A DNA stretch of 64,000 nucleotides from Flavicella sediminum (GCF_006381105.1 NZ_VDET01000007.1:186001-250000); one strand, 5' to 3'. Shown: positions 17,167-26,852, counted from the first letter of the stretch. Translations and numbers: made by a program. The notes: a model not told the origin generated them from the letters alone.

Positions 17167-18065
17167 TGTGGATGTATTTAGGACTTTTGTCGGCTTTATT
17201 TTTAGGATTGCATAATTTATGTAAAAAACACGCAGTAAATAACAACGAAGTGTACCCGGTTTTATTGGGAACCTTGATTTCAGGATTTCTAGTATTTCTT
17301 CCTTTTTATATTGGGTCTCATTACTATCCTGACTCCTTAAAAGAACTCGGTTTTTATATTGCCGATATCCCTTGGACAAGTCACGGTTTTATTGCTGTAA
17401 AATCGATGATCATGGCAGGTTCTTGGATACTAGCTTACCAAGCCTTAAAACATTTACCCATTACAATTGTTACCCCTATTCGCTCAGCAGGCCCTTTTTT
17501 CACCTTTATTGGAGCCATGCTTATTTACAATGAACAGCCTACACCATTTCAATGGATCGGATTTTTCCTGATCATCTTTTCGGTGTTTTTATATTCTAAA
17601 ATTGGAAAAAAAGAAGGAATTGTCTTTAAAAAGAACAAATGGATTTATGCCATTATCGGAGCCACATTTTTAGGAAGTGCTTCTGGTTTGTACGATAAAT
17701 TTTTAGTCCAGTCGCTCGACTTAACTCCACAAACCTTACAATTTTGGTTTTGTTGGTATACCATTATCATTCTACTATTAATTTTATCGGTCAACTTTTT
17801 TCCCAACAAAGAAAAAAGACAAAATTTCAAATTCCGTTGGTCTACAGTAGCTGTAGGAATATTATTGCAAACTGCTGATTATTTTTATTTCAAAGCCTTA
17901 CAAGATCCAGAAGCCTTAATTATGCTACTTTCAGCGATCAAAAGAAGTCAGTTAATCATTGCCGTTGTTATTGGTGGACTTTTATTCAAAGAGAAAAACA
18001 AACGTAAAAAATTAGTGCCTTTGGCAGGTATTATGATTGGTGTGCTATTGATCCTTTATTCTTAA
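17166..18065 (+). CDS. EamA-family (DMT) transporter
   Basis: A 299-residue, ten-helix membrane protein of the drug/metabolite transporter superfamily with two EamA repeats: the first ends in PFQWIGFFLIIFSVFLYS, the second in KLVPLAGIMIGVLLILYS. Residues 1-18 begin directly with a hydrophobic helix, as usual for the family. The substrate cannot be told; members export amino acids, sugars or metabolites. It converges with the helicase gene and shares a bidirectional terminator with it. Confidence 0.88.
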   Translation: MWMYLGLLSALFLGLHNLCKKHAVNNNEVYPVLLGTLISGFLVFLPFYIGSHYYPDSLKELGFYIADIPWTSHGFIAVKSMIMAGSWILAYQALKHLPITIVTPIRSAGPFFTFIGAMLIYNEQPTPFQWIGFFLIIFSVFLYSKIGKKEGIVFKKNKWIYAIIGATFLGSASGLYDKFLVQSLDLTPQTLQFWFCWYTIIILLLILSVNFFPNKEKRQNFKFRWSTVAVGILLQTADYFYFKALQDPEALIMLLSAIKRSQLIIAVVIGGLLFKEKNKRKKLVPLAGIMIGVLLILYS

Positions 18066-18085
18066 TAAACAAAACAGAATTTATC

Positions 18086-18127
18086 CTACAAAAAACGCCC
18101 ATCAGAAATGATGGGCGTTTTTTGTAG
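18086..18127. terminator. Bidirectional terminator between EamA and DEAD-box genes
   Basis: A perfect stem ACGCCCATCA / TGATGGGCGT with loop GAAA, flanked by AAAAA and TTTTTT, lies between the convergent genes. Confidence 0.95.
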
Positions 18128-18142
18128 TAGGAAGTTTGGCTT

Positions 18143-19456
18143 TTACAAAAGCGTTACTCTTACTTTTTTCTTTTTCAATCTAGAATTATTTAATTTTTCA
18201 ACCAATTTACTTGCAATGGTCAAAGGCACTGCTACAAAAGCACAGTCTTGTTTTAAATCAATAGTTCCAAGCTGATCTCTGTTAATTTCACCTTGTTTAA
18301 AAAACAAACCAGCAATATCCCCTTTAGAAATTTTATCTTTTCTACCACCCGAAATAAATAACGTTGCCCAAAATTGTGGCTTACGAGTTCCCGTTTTAGG
18401 AAGTCTGATCACATTTGGTTTTTCAATAAATTCAGGAAAAATCTCTTTGTCACCTTTTATTAAATAAGCCGTTCCTTTCGAATCTACTCTTGCCGTTCTC
18501 CCATTTCTATGCGTATATTCTTCATAAGCATCTGGTGTTTCAAAATGAATGATAAATTTCATTTCAGGAATGTCAATTCCTCTAGAAGCCAAATCACTAG
18601 CCACCAAAACAGAAACACTACCATTCTTTAATTGAATCAAAGCACGCTCTCTATCTTTTTGTTCCATACCCGCATGAAAACAAGTATGCTCTATTTTCTT
18701 TTTATCTAAAAACAGACTGATATCTTCAATGGTTCCTTTTTTATTACAAAAAACGATTCCCGGTTCATTTCCTAAAAAATTCAGCAGTTCCACCAAGGTA
18801 TTGTGCTTATTTTTAGAAGGAGAAACCACCGTTTTTACCACCAACTTTGAAGTCGCTTTTTCTTTTAAATAATTTAGCGTTGCCGCTTTTTCCATTCTAA
18901 AATAACTAGGAATAGCCGCCCCTTGCGTTGCAGACGTTAAAATACGCTTTGTTAAATTTGGCAAATGACTGATGATATTTCGCATATCACCACCAGCACC
19001 TACTTCAAAAGAAATATCAAATTCATCAATCACCAAAGTCTTGATATCTTTGGTCGTAAAACGCGCTTGCACAAAATGATCTGACAAACGACCAGGTGTT
19101 CCAATTAAAATAGCCGGTGTATGTTTTAGTTCAATTTTATCTTTTGAAATAGTTCTACCACCGTAAATAGCATTGGCTTTGTAACCCGATCCCATGTTTC
19201 TGATTACCTGCTCAATTTGAATGGCCAACTCTCTTGAAGGCACTACAATTAAAGCTTGTACTTCTTTGCATTCTGGATCTAATTGTTCCAATACAGGTAA
19301 TAAAAAAGCCAAGGTTTTCCCTGTTCCTGTGGGTGATAACAATATTGAATTTGTATTGTTACGCATCACCTCCAAAGCTTCTTCTTGCATTGGGTTCAAC
19401 GTATGGATATTTAGCTTTGCTAAAATTTCCTCTTGTTCTTTTATAGTATTTGCCAT
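18143..19456 (-). CDS. DEAD-box-type RNA helicase with DbpA-like C-terminal domain
   Basis: A 437-residue helicase. Motif I is SPTGTGKT (41-48), Ia VVPSRELA, Ib GTPGRLSDH, motif III SAT near residue 173, and the second RecA domain has VLVASDLASRGIDIP and HRNGRTAR. Motif II reads DEFD (144-147) instead of DEAD, with both catalytic acidic residues kept. The last 75 residues (QLGTIDLKQDCAFVAVPLTIASKLVEKLNN) match a DbpA-type RNA-binding domain that in DbpA targets 23S rRNA helix 92. A role in ribosome assembly is likely by family. It ends at the shared terminator and is upstream of no other gene. Confidence 0.92.
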   Translation of the reverse strand: MANTIKEQEEILAKLNIHTLNPMQEEALEVMRNNTNSILLSPTGTGKTLAFLLPVLEQLDPECKEVQALIVVPSRELAIQIEQVIRNMGSGYKANAIYGGRTISKDKIELKHTPAILIGTPGRLSDHFVQARFTTKDIKTLVIDEFDISFEVGAGGDMRNIISHLPNLTKRILTSATQGAAIPSYFRMEKAATLNYLKEKATSKLVVKTVVSPSKNKHNTLVELLNFLGNEPGIVFCNKKGTIEDISLFLDKKKIEHTCFHAGMEQKDRERALIQLKNGSVSVLVASDLASRGIDIPEMKFIIHFETPDAYEEYTHRNGRTARVDSKGTAYLIKGDKEIFPEFIEKPNVIRLPKTGTRKPQFWATLFISGGRKDKISKGDIAGLFFKQGEINRDQLGTIDLKQDCAFVAVPLTIASKLVEKLNNSRLKKKKVRVTLL

Positions 19457-19555
19457 AATTTATTCCGAATGTTTGCGATTGGCTATTTGCTTTTCGCTAT
19501 TTTACCTCTACTCTATTACTCAACTGCCAAAAGCCAAAAGCTAATGGATAAAAAC

Positions 19556-21091
19556 CTACCAATCGATAGGGAAATAATCTTTTAAGAATTTACCACACCA
19601 ATGTTTTCCTGTATTGATCCCGTCAATTAAAGGATCCATTACACGCGCAGCTCCATCTACAATATCTAAAGGAGGCTGAAAATCGTGAACCTCAACTTTC
19701 TTTTTTGACAACTCTGCTGGATCTTCATCTGTTACCCAACCGGTATCTACCGCGTTCATATAAATTCCCGACTTGGCAAAGGTTGCTGCAGAAGTATGGG
19801 TTAGCATATTCAAAGCCGCTTTGGCCATATTGGTATGTGGGTGACGGTCTACTTTTTTGAATCTGTGGAATTTTCCTTCCATAGCAGACACATTGATGAT
19901 GTGTTTTTTTCCTGTGTTTTCTTTCATCATTAAATTTGACAAACGGTTACACAATACAAAAGGTGCTACAGCATTTACTAACTGTACCTCTACCATTTCC
20001 GTAGTTTCAATTTCTCCAAGCTTTAAACGCCAGCTATTCGTTTTTCTTAAATCTACCTGTTGCAAATCTTCATCCAATTGTCCTTCTGGAAAAACTTCTG
20101 AAGTCTGCAAAGAATTATCAAAACTGTAAGGAATTTGTGACAATTCTGCAGAATTACGCAAACCAATTCCAGGTTCTGGTCCGTGCCAAGTGACTGGCAA
20201 TACATTGTTTTTACTGGTTTTAGCCGTTGCCGTACTTAGTTCTGACAACTCCTGTAAACAGCCTGTATGATCTTTTAATAATTTTTGTGCCAGTTTAGGC
20301 AATTCGTCCACAGGTAATTTTTCATTTTCCATCAAGTGGAAATAAAATCCTGAAGGTCTTCTTACCGTCTGTGCAGCATTGTTGATCAGTATGTCTAGTC
20401 GATCGTATTTTTGCTCTATATAATTACAAAAAATTTCCACACTCGGAATATGTCTCAAATCCAAACCATGAATATGCAATCGGTCACTCCACTCCTTATA
20501 ATCGTCTTCTTTCGAAAATCGAATCGCAGAATCTGCAGGAAAACGTGTGGTAGCCACAACCGTTGCTCCTGAACGCAATAACATCAAGGTAATATGATAT
20601 CCGATTTTTAAACGAGAACCGGTAATAACCGCCACTTGATCTTTTAAATCTGTAGTTTGAAAACGTTTCGCATAATTCAAATCACCACAGTCCGTACACA
20701 TGGTATCGTAAAAATGATGCAATTTGGTATACACCGCCTTACATACATAACAATTTCGTGGAGATTCCAATTCTGGTGTATCTTCAGGAATGGCCGCAGG
20801 TGCTAATAATTTAGGCGCCACAAACAAAGCCGATTCACGTGCCGATCGAATACCCGTAGATTTTCTTGCATGTGTATCTTTGGCAATCATTTTACGTTTT
20901 GCCGCTTTTTTAGCGTCTTTTCTTCTTCGTTGAAATTCATCACGATTGGGTCTCGACAATTCTCCCGCAACTTTAAAAAGTTGTACTCTTTGTGCTTCTG
21001 GCAACTCAAAAAGCTGATTGGTATCCTCCAACAATCGTTGTATTGTTTGAATACATACGTCTATTTCCGGATTGTTCTTCTGCTCACTCAT
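19556..21091 (-). CDS. Large SDR oxidoreductase with N-terminal zinc-finger-like motif
   Basis: A 511-residue protein. Residues 1-110 are helical and charged. Residues 114-135 contain two CxxC pairs (CYVC and CTDC) that look like a structural zinc site. Residues 150-500 are a short-chain dehydrogenase with the cofactor loop TGSRLKIG (157-164), NNAA (237-240) and Ser402 in NVSAMEG. Where SDRs have Tyr-x-x-x-Lys it reads TNMAK, so Thr420 stands in place of the catalytic Tyr while Lys424 remains. A long insert (about 255-350) separates the NNAA and Ser regions. The substrate is unknown, and classic SDR catalysis is doubtful. Confidence 0.85.
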   Translation of the reverse strand: MSEQKNNPEIDVCIQTIQRLLEDTNQLFELPEAQRVQLFKVAGELSRPNRDEFQRRRKDAKKAAKRKMIAKDTHARKSTGIRSARESALFVAPKLLAPAAIPEDTPELESPRNCYVCKAVYTKLHHFYDTMCTDCGDLNYAKRFQTTDLKDQVAVITGSRLKIGYHITLMLLRSGATVVATTRFPADSAIRFSKEDDYKEWSDRLHIHGLDLRHIPSVEIFCNYIEQKYDRLDILINNAAQTVRRPSGFYFHLMENEKLPVDELPKLAQKLLKDHTGCLQELSELSTATAKTSKNNVLPVTWHGPEPGIGLRNSAELSQIPYSFDNSLQTSEVFPEGQLDEDLQQVDLRKTNSWRLKLGEIETTEMVEVQLVNAVAPFVLCNRLSNLMMKENTGKKHIINVSAMEGKFHRFKKVDRHPHTNMAKAALNMLTHTSAATFAKSGIYMNAVDTGWVTDEDPAELSKKKVEVHDFQPPLDIVDGAARVMDPLIDGINTGKHWCGKFLKDYFPIDW

Positions 21092-21258
21092 AAAATACTA
21101 CTCCTATATTATCTTTTTATTGGCGCCTTTTCTAGCATTCGTCTCTTGACCCTTACTACGCTCTTTAGCACTTTTGAGCCTACGTTTTTTGTTTTCAATA
21201 AGTTTGCACCATTTTTCTAAAAAAATTAAATAGCAAAGAATACAAACCTAAAACACAA

Positions 21259-22599
21259 TTACTTCTTTTTTTTCTTTTTTGAAACTTCTGGCTTTGCTGC
21301 TGCTGCATTATTTTGCGCTACATAATTGGCCAAAATTTTCTCTACCAATTCTTCTTTGGTCAAATGATGAAAAATAGTTTTCACCTTCTTTTTAAATTCT
21401 TCTGAAATTTCACGATTTGGTTTGGTTTTAAATATTTTCTTTGCCCACAACAAACCGTTATTTTCTTCAATACTTTCTGCATTGGCTTTTTGAAAAGGCT
21501 TAAAACTAATTTCCAAAGCTTTTTCAAATTCAGCAATTTCTGCAACTTCTTCTTGTTGCAATATGGTCAATGACAAACCTTTGGCTCCTGCTCTAGCCGT
21601 TCGACCACTTCTATGCACATAGGCATCAAAAGTATCTGGCAAATGATAATTGACCACGTAAGCTACATCTTTTACGTCAATACCACGAGCCGCCAAATCT
21701 GTGGCTACTAAAATATCAATATACCCTTCTCTAAATTGCCCCATAATACGATCACGAATACCTTGTGACAAACTACCATGGATGGCTCCTGAAGAAAATT
21801 TATTGATGGCTAAATTCTTTGCCAATTTATTAACTGCTGCTTTGGTCTTGCAAAATATAATTCCTCTTTGTCCTTCTTTTGAATTTAAAAAGTGTAGCAA
21901 AACCTCTAATTTCTCTATCGGTTCAACCACCACATACTGATGGTCAATTCCTTGATGTCCTACCGTTGCCATATCCGCTTCTAACTGTAGCACGTGTTTC
22001 GACATGTAATTTTGCACCAATTGTTTGATTGCACCTGGCATAGTTGCCGTAAACAATAAAGTTCTTCTCTTTTTTGGAATTTCTTTGATGATACTATCCA
22101 AACCTTCTTTTAAAGCAACCACCATTTCATCGGCTTCGTCTAAAATAAAATAAGAAATGTTTTTAATATCAATAGCCTTTCGTTCTACCAAATCGGCCAA
22201 ACGACCTGGTGTAGCCACTACAATATGTGTGTCTTCTTTTAAACGTTCTATTTGCGATTTTACAGAAGCACCTCCACAAACAGATGCGATAGAAATACCT
22301 GGACTATTCGTTGCGAAAGCTTCTAAATTCGCAAATATTTGTTGCCCTAATTCTCTTGTAGGAGTTAATATTACGGCTTGAATTCCTGGGTTTTCTAAAT
22401 CAATCAATTGCAACAAGGGCAATCCGAAAGCTGCAGTTTTTCCCGTTCCTGTTTTTGCCAAAGCAACGACATCTTCTTTTTGATTTAAGAGTACGGGTAT
22501 TACTTTTTCCTGAATAGCTGTTGGAACACTAATTCCTAAATCGCTTAAACTTTCTTGTAATGCTGCATTGATTCCTAAATCTGAAAACTGTTGACTCAT
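21259..22599 (-). CDS. DEAD-box RNA helicase
   Basis: A 446-residue canonical helicase: Q-motif region LGISVPTAIQEKVIP, motif I AKTGTGKTAAFG, Ia TPTRELGQQ, Ib ATPGRLADL, motif II DEADEM, motif III FTATMPG, motif V ATDLAARGIDV and motif VI HRSGRTARAG. A 75-residue C-terminal extension ends in a lysine run (KPEVSKKKKKK) that would grip RNA. It works on structured RNA, probably in ribosome assembly or mRNA decay, and such genes are often cold-induced. It is monocistronic and reads away from the NO-defence locus. Confidence 0.94.
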   Translation of the reverse strand: MSQQFSDLGINAALQESLSDLGISVPTAIQEKVIPVLLNQKEDVVALAKTGTGKTAAFGLPLLQLIDLENPGIQAVILTPTRELGQQIFANLEAFATNSPGISIASVCGGASVKSQIERLKEDTHIVVATPGRLADLVERKAIDIKNISYFILDEADEMVVALKEGLDSIIKEIPKKRRTLLFTATMPGAIKQLVQNYMSKHVLQLEADMATVGHQGIDHQYVVVEPIEKLEVLLHFLNSKEGQRGIIFCKTKAAVNKLAKNLAINKFSSGAIHGSLSQGIRDRIMGQFREGYIDILVATDLAARGIDVKDVAYVVNYHLPDTFDAYVHRSGRTARAGAKGLSLTILQQEEVAEIAEFEKALEISFKPFQKANAESIEENNGLLWAKKIFKTKPNREISEEFKKKVKTIFHHLTKEELVEKILANYVAQNNAAAAKPEVSKKKKKK

Positions 22600-22796
22600 A
22601 TAAAATAATTTTGTGCAAAGATAATCACACTTTGACAGCTAATACTACCATTTAGCGGATATTAACTCAATAATGTGTACATAGATGCTATTCTTTACTA
22701 TGAAACCAATTAAAAGAGCTTTTGATCACAATTATTTGTTGGACTGATTCAATTTAAAGCCAACTTTAAAAGAAAATAAAATAACTCTAATTTTAT

Positions 22797-22838
22797 AACG
22801 GATAAGTTTGTCTGTTATTAAATAGTTCTTTAAATTTG
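22797..22838 (+). promoter_or_regulatory. Promoter and candidate operator of the Rrf2 regulator
   Basis: A TTG (22808-22810), 20 nt and TAAATTTG (22831-22838) form a good flavobacterial promoter. An imperfect palindrome AACGGATA-N4-TGTCTGTT (22797-22816, 6 of 8 pairs) overlaps the TTG. It is a plausible site for the Rrf2 protein. The -7 box also rules out an ATG at 22836 as the start. Confidence 0.55.
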
Positions 22839-22856
22839 CCCTATAATTACAACAAT

Positions 22857-23291
22857 ATGTTTTCAAAATCATGTGAATACGGACTTAGAGCCATCATTTA
22901 TATTGCCCAGCAAACAGCTCAGGACAACAAGGTAAGTTTAACAACCATTTCTGATGCCATTGATTCTCCACAAGCTTTTACCGCAAAAGTACTGCAACAA
23001 TTAACGCGCAATGAAATTGTAAAATCAATCAAAGGTCCCTATGGTGGTTTTGTTATAGAACATGAAAAAATGGATGTTGTTAAATTAAGCGATGTGGTGG
23101 CTATATTGGATGGAGATTCTATTTATACCGGCTGTGGTTTAGGCTTGAAAAAATGCAACGAAAACTCTCCTTGCCCCCTGCATTTTAAATTCATTGAAAT
23201 TAGAAACCAACTAAAAAAAATGTTGGAAACCACAACATTAGCCATGGTTGTAAAAGATATGGATACTGAAACCTTCTTTTTAAAAAGATAA
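22857..23291 (+). CDS. nsrR: Rrf2-family regulator, NsrR-like
   Basis: A 144-residue winged-helix regulator starting MFSKSCEYGLRAIIYIAQ, the standard Rrf2 opening. The frame is open to an ATG at 22836, but the promoter -7 box covers that position. Recognition helix SPQAFTAKVLQQLTR and wing GPYGGFVIEH are clear. Cys93, Cys100 and Cys106 (GCGLGLKKCNENSPC) would bind an Fe-S cluster, with spacing like that of NsrR/RsrR types. An NO-sensitive cluster fits the genes that follow: ferredoxin, cupin, quinol NO reductase and globin. The NsrR assignment is by context and could be IscR-like instead. Confidence 0.85.
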   Translation: MFSKSCEYGLRAIIYIAQQTAQDNKVSLTTISDAIDSPQAFTAKVLQQLTRNEIVKSIKGPYGGFVIEHEKMDVVKLSDVVAILDGDSIYTGCGLGLKKCNENSPCPLHFKFIEIRNQLKKMLETTTLAMVVKDMDTETFFLKR

Positions 23292-23347
23292 AAAAATTAA
23301 AAACAAAGAGGATAAGAAGATCCGAGTATAGTCTTTAAAAACACTTA

Positions 23348-23698
23348 ATGCCAAATTCAAATAACATACAAATCAACAAAACAAGCTATACAATAAATGT
23401 AACAGATTCTTACAATGACAAATTTGTATTGAGCTTCAAAAAAAACGAGTATGCAAATTTAAGAGAACTCATTGAAGAGAATTACCCAGAAGAATTTGGA
23501 GCCTGTAAAGGCAAAGGACTTTGCGGCACTTGTGCAGTTAGATCAAACAAAGAAATTAAAAACGATTTTCAATCTGCCACAGAAATAGAAATTCTAAAAA
23601 AAAATAATACAAACCTCAAAAACACCCGACTGGCCTGTCAAGTCCAAGCCAACAAAACTATTGACAAAATGACTTTTAAAATTTTAACTGAAGAATAA
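23348..23698 (+). CDS. 2Fe-2S ferredoxin
   Basis: A 116-residue plant/adrenodoxin-type ferredoxin: four cysteines in CKGKGLCGTC (Cx5Cx2C) and RLACQV. No export signal is seen, so it is cytoplasmic. It lies between the Rrf2 regulator and the cupin and NO reductase genes, so a job in electron supply, in repair of NO-damaged Fe-S proteins or in the reduction of the globin is plausible; the partner is not shown. Gaps of 56 and 12 nt to its neighbours suggest one transcript. Confidence 0.88.
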   Translation: MPNSNNIQINKTSYTINVTDSYNDKFVLSFKKNEYANLRELIEENYPEEFGACKGKGLCGTCAVRSNKEIKNDFQSATEIEILKKNNTNLKNTRLACQVQANKTIDKMTFKILTEE

Positions 23699-23710
23699 AT
23701 AACAACAATT

Positions 23711-24046
23711 ATGAATAAAGCATCCTTATTAGAAAACATTAGCTATCAAGAAAACGACAAGCCAACGGTTACCGTATTGCTAAAAACAGCAGCAACCAAA
23801 GAAGTACGAATTGTCATGAAAGAAGGACAATTTATGAAGGAACACAAAGCCCCCTTCCCTATTATTATTGAATTGTTTAAAGGCTCCATCGATTTTGGTG
23901 TTGAAGGAAAAAAGCAAGTCTTAAAAAAAGGTGACATTATTGCGCTAGAAAGCAATATTCCTCATGACCTATTCTGTACCGAAAACTGTATCATTCGTTT
24001 GTCAATTTCCGTATTAGACACGGTAGAACGAATTCACAAAATTTAA
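23711..24046 (+). CDS. Small cupin-domain protein
   Basis: A 111-residue single cupin (residues 28-95: VRIVMKEGQFMKEHKAPFPIIIEL, then KKQVLKKGDIIALESNIPHDLF). Metal-binding residues are partly visible: His in the MKEHKAP segment, Glu in IIIEL and His in NIPHDL. Similar short cupins are found beside norB in other denitrifiers and NO-detoxifying bacteria and may shield the cell from NO or act on an adduct; no reaction is established. It is in tandem with the ferredoxin and NO reductase genes. Confidence 0.85.
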   Translation: MNKASLLENISYQENDKPTVTVLLKTAATKEVRIVMKEGQFMKEHKAPFPIIIELFKGSIDFGVEGKKQVLKKGDIIALESNIPHDLFCTENCIIRLSISVLDTVERIHKI

Positions 24047-24076
24047 AATTATTTTTTTACACTAAATTATCATAAA

Positions 24077-26293
24077 ATGAAAAAAACCTGGATCGGATTT
24101 ATAAGTGTGGTCGTACTCTCATTTATAGCACTTATATGGATTGGAACGGAAGTCTACCAAACACAACCCCCAATACCACAATCGGTAATTATTAAAGAAA
24201 CCAATGAAATTCTTTACACAAAAGAAGACATACAAATTGGTCAAAATGTGTGGGAATCTATTGGAGGAATGGAAGTCGGTTCTATTTGGGGACACGGAAG
24301 TTATGTAGCTCCAGATTGGACTGCAGACTGGATTCACAAAGAAGCTGTTTTTATGCTTGAAGCTTGGTCGCAACAAGATTTTAACAACAGTTACGAAAAC
24401 CTAAACGTAGAACAAAAAGCAGCCCTAAAAGCAAGATTGATTCAAGATGTTAAGACAAACACCTTCAATAAGAACAATCAATCTATTACCCTTTCTAGCT
24501 ACAGATTAGCAGCCATAAAAAGTAACATTCAGCATTATACCTCTATTTTTTCTGAAGGAAAAGCAGAATATGCTATTCCGAAAGGTGCTTTGGTAGATGC
24601 TGAAAAATTAGAACAATTAAACGCCTTTCTATTTTGGACTTCCTGGGCAGCAAGCACCAACAGACCAGGTAAGGATTACACCTACACCTCTAACTGGCCG
24701 CATGAACCTTTAATAGACAACAACATTACTGATGATTCTATTATTTGGTCTGGATTATCTATAGTACTGTTGCTTTTATTTATTGGAATTCTAACCTATT
24801 ATTATTTATTGAACCACGAAAAAGGAGAATCTCTTACGAAACCAGATACAGATCCTTTGGTAAATTTAAAGTTTGTGAGATCGCAAAAAGCGGTGTTAAA
24901 ATACTTCATTGTTATTTCCTTATTGATTTGCCTACAGGTGGTATTAGGAATTATTACCGTGCATTATACCGTGGAAGGACAAGCATTTTTCGGATTTGAA
25001 TTGGCCAATTATTTACCTTATTCTGTCACTAGAACTTGGCATACACAACTAGCCGTATTTTGGATTGCTGCTACATGGTTGGCAACTGGTTTATTTTTAG
25101 CCCCCATGATTTCCGGTAAAGAAATGAAATACCAAGTTTTTGGAATTAATTTTTTATTCATTGCATTGCTCGTTATTGTTTTAGGATCTATGCTTGGTGA
25201 ATGGTTGGGCGTACACCAATTTTTAGATCTAACTACGAATTTCTTCTTTGGACACCAAGGATATGAATACATGGATTTAGGTAGATTTTGGCAAATATTT
25301 TTAGGAATAGGATTGGTTTTATGGGTAGTGATGGTTAGTAGACATATTATTTTTGCCATTCGTAAAAATGATGCTTCCAAACATTTATTAATTATTTTAT
25401 TAATTTCTGTGATGGCAATTGGAATGTTCTTTTTCTCTGGTTTGATGTACGGAGAAAACAGCAGTCTGCCTGTAATTAACTACTGGAGATGGTGGTTGGT
25501 ACACCTTTGGGTAGAAGGTTTCTTTGAAGTTTTTGCTACCGTAGTAATAGCGTATATTTTCTCTCAAATGAAAATTATTTCACCCAAAACCGCAGGAAGA
25601 GTATCTGTTGCCTCAGCCACCATATTTTTAGCAGGTGGAATTATTGGAACATTGCATCACCTGTATTACTCAGGAACACCCGTACAAGCCATTGCTTTAG
25701 GAGCCACCTTTAGTGCTTTGGAAGTAGTGCCTTTGACTTTAATGGGTTTTGAAATTAGAGAAAATTGGAACCTTTTAAAAAGTAAACCTTGGATGGCAAA
25801 ATACAAATGGCCCATCTTTTTCTTTATTGCCGTAGCTTTTTGGAATTTTATTGGAGCAGGAGTCTTCGGATTCTTAATCAACCCTCCTATTGCTTTGTAT
25901 TATATTCAAGGTTTAAACACTACTGCAGTCCACGCGCATACAGCTTTGTTTGGCGTATACGGAATGCTTGGAATGGGCTTTATTTTAATTTGTTTGCGTT
26001 TTTATTCAGACAGAGTTTGGGAAAGCAAAAAATTAGTTCGTGCCTTTTGGTTTTTAAACATCGGACTGGTAGCTATGGTACTTTTCAGCTTACTTCCTAT
26101 CGGAATTATTCAAGCCTACACTTCTATTACAAAAGGCTATTCTTTTGCTAGAGATGCTGAATTGTTATACTCACCAACGGTACAGACTTTAAAATGGCTT
26201 CGTATGATTGGTGATATTATTTTCTCTGTTGGAATCTTTTATTTCTGTTGGTTTACTGTTTCAGAAACCATTTACAATTTCAAAAGAAAATAA
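24077..26293 (+). CDS. norB: Quinol-dependent nitric oxide reductase (qNOR)
   Basis: A 738-residue single-chain NO reductase. After one N-terminal membrane span comes a periplasmic domain of about 200 residues that resembles cytochrome c but has no CxxCH, the sign of the quinol type (NorZ/qNOR). The heme-copper-oxidase core (residues about 260-735, 12 helices) includes HTQLAVFWIAATWL, the binuclear-site segment WWLVHLWVEGFFEVFATVV with His and Glu, and HHLYYSG and NTTAVHAHTALFGVYG supplying other His ligands. It reduces 2 NO to N2O with quinol electrons at the inner membrane. No nir or nos gene is nearby, so defence rather than full denitrification is the likely use. Confidence 0.95.
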   Translation: MKKTWIGFISVVVLSFIALIWIGTEVYQTQPPIPQSVIIKETNEILYTKEDIQIGQNVWESIGGMEVGSIWGHGSYVAPDWTADWIHKEAVFMLEAWSQQDFNNSYENLNVEQKAALKARLIQDVKTNTFNKNNQSITLSSYRLAAIKSNIQHYTSIFSEGKAEYAIPKGALVDAEKLEQLNAFLFWTSWAASTNRPGKDYTYTSNWPHEPLIDNNITDDSIIWSGLSIVLLLLFIGILTYYYLLNHEKGESLTKPDTDPLVNLKFVRSQKAVLKYFIVISLLICLQVVLGIITVHYTVEGQAFFGFELANYLPYSVTRTWHTQLAVFWIAATWLATGLFLAPMISGKEMKYQVFGINFLFIALLVIVLGSMLGEWLGVHQFLDLTTNFFFGHQGYEYMDLGRFWQIFLGIGLVLWVVMVSRHIIFAIRKNDASKHLLIILLISVMAIGMFFFSGLMYGENSSLPVINYWRWWLVHLWVEGFFEVFATVVIAYIFSQMKIISPKTAGRVSVASATIFLAGGIIGTLHHLYYSGTPVQAIALGATFSALEVVPLTLMGFEIRENWNLLKSKPWMAKYKWPIFFFIAVAFWNFIGAGVFGFLINPPIALYYIQGLNTTAVHAHTALFGVYGMLGMGFILICLRFYSDRVWESKKLVRAFWFLNIGLVAMVLFSLLPIGIIQAYTSITKGYSFARDAELLYSPTVQTLKWLRMIGDIIFSVGIFYFCWFTVSETIYNFKRK

Positions 26294-26314
26294 ATACAAT
26301 TAAATAACCCAACT

Positions 26315-26356
26315 AAATTTGTCAATTTGCCCTTTATAGGCAGGTTGGCAAATTTT
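26315..26356 (+). terminator. Hairpin between norB and globin
   Basis: AAATTTGTCAA pairs with TTGGCAAATTT (one G-T pair), enclosing a further GCC/GGC stem, and ends in TTTT. It may reduce or separate globin expression from that of norB. Confidence 0.6.
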
Positions 26357-26386
26357 ACTTCAAACAAATTCTAAAAAAACACTTAG

Positions 26387-26785
26387 ATGCTCAAAGACAT
26401 AAAAGAAAGAAAAGACATCCGCTTGCTAGTACATACTTTTTATGATATCATAAGAAAAGATTCTTTATTAGGACCTATTTTTAACAGCCATATTAAAAAA
26501 GAACAATGGCCTGCTCACTTAGAAAAACTAACAGATTTTTGGGTAACAGCACTTTTTGGAGAAGCTTGTTTTAAAGGAAACCCAACCTTAGCACACCGAA
26601 CGGTGGATAAAAATTTAAACCACACTATTGCAGCCTCTCATTTTGAACACTGGGTAAGCTTATGGCATACTACCATTGACTCCTTATTTGAAGGGAATCT
26701 GGCCAACAGAGCAAAAATGGCTTCGGAAAACATGGCAGCAGGACAGTTCAACGCTATTTGCACCATGAGAAATACAGCTTCCTAA
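26387..26785 (+). CDS. Group III truncated hemoglobin
   Basis: A 132-residue truncated globin: LVHTFYDIIRKDSLLGPIFN marks the B/C region, EKLTDFWVTALFGEACFKGNP the E helix, and HFEHWVSLWHTTIDSLF the F/G region carrying the proximal His. Group III (trHbP) proteins bind O2 and NO. Directly after a quinol NO reductase gene, it probably oxidises or sequesters NO or protects the respiratory chain. The start is the ATG at 26387, 94 nt after norB. Confidence 0.88.
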   Translation: MLKDIKERKDIRLLVHTFYDIIRKDSLLGPIFNSHIKKEQWPAHLEKLTDFWVTALFGEACFKGNPTLAHRTVDKNLNHTIAASHFEHWVSLWHTTIDSLFEGNLANRAKMASENMAAGQFNAICTMRNTAS

Positions 26786-26799
26786 AATTAGCAACAACA

Positions 26800-26833
26800 A
26801 AAAAGCCCATCAAAATTAATTGATGGGCTTTTA
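26800..26833. terminator. Bidirectional terminator between globin and cold-shock genes
   Basis: AAAAGCCCATCAA pairs perfectly with TTGATGGGCTTTT across a 6-nt loop, between convergent genes. Confidence 0.95.
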
Positions 26834-26852
26834 AAATCTTGAAGTATATGTC

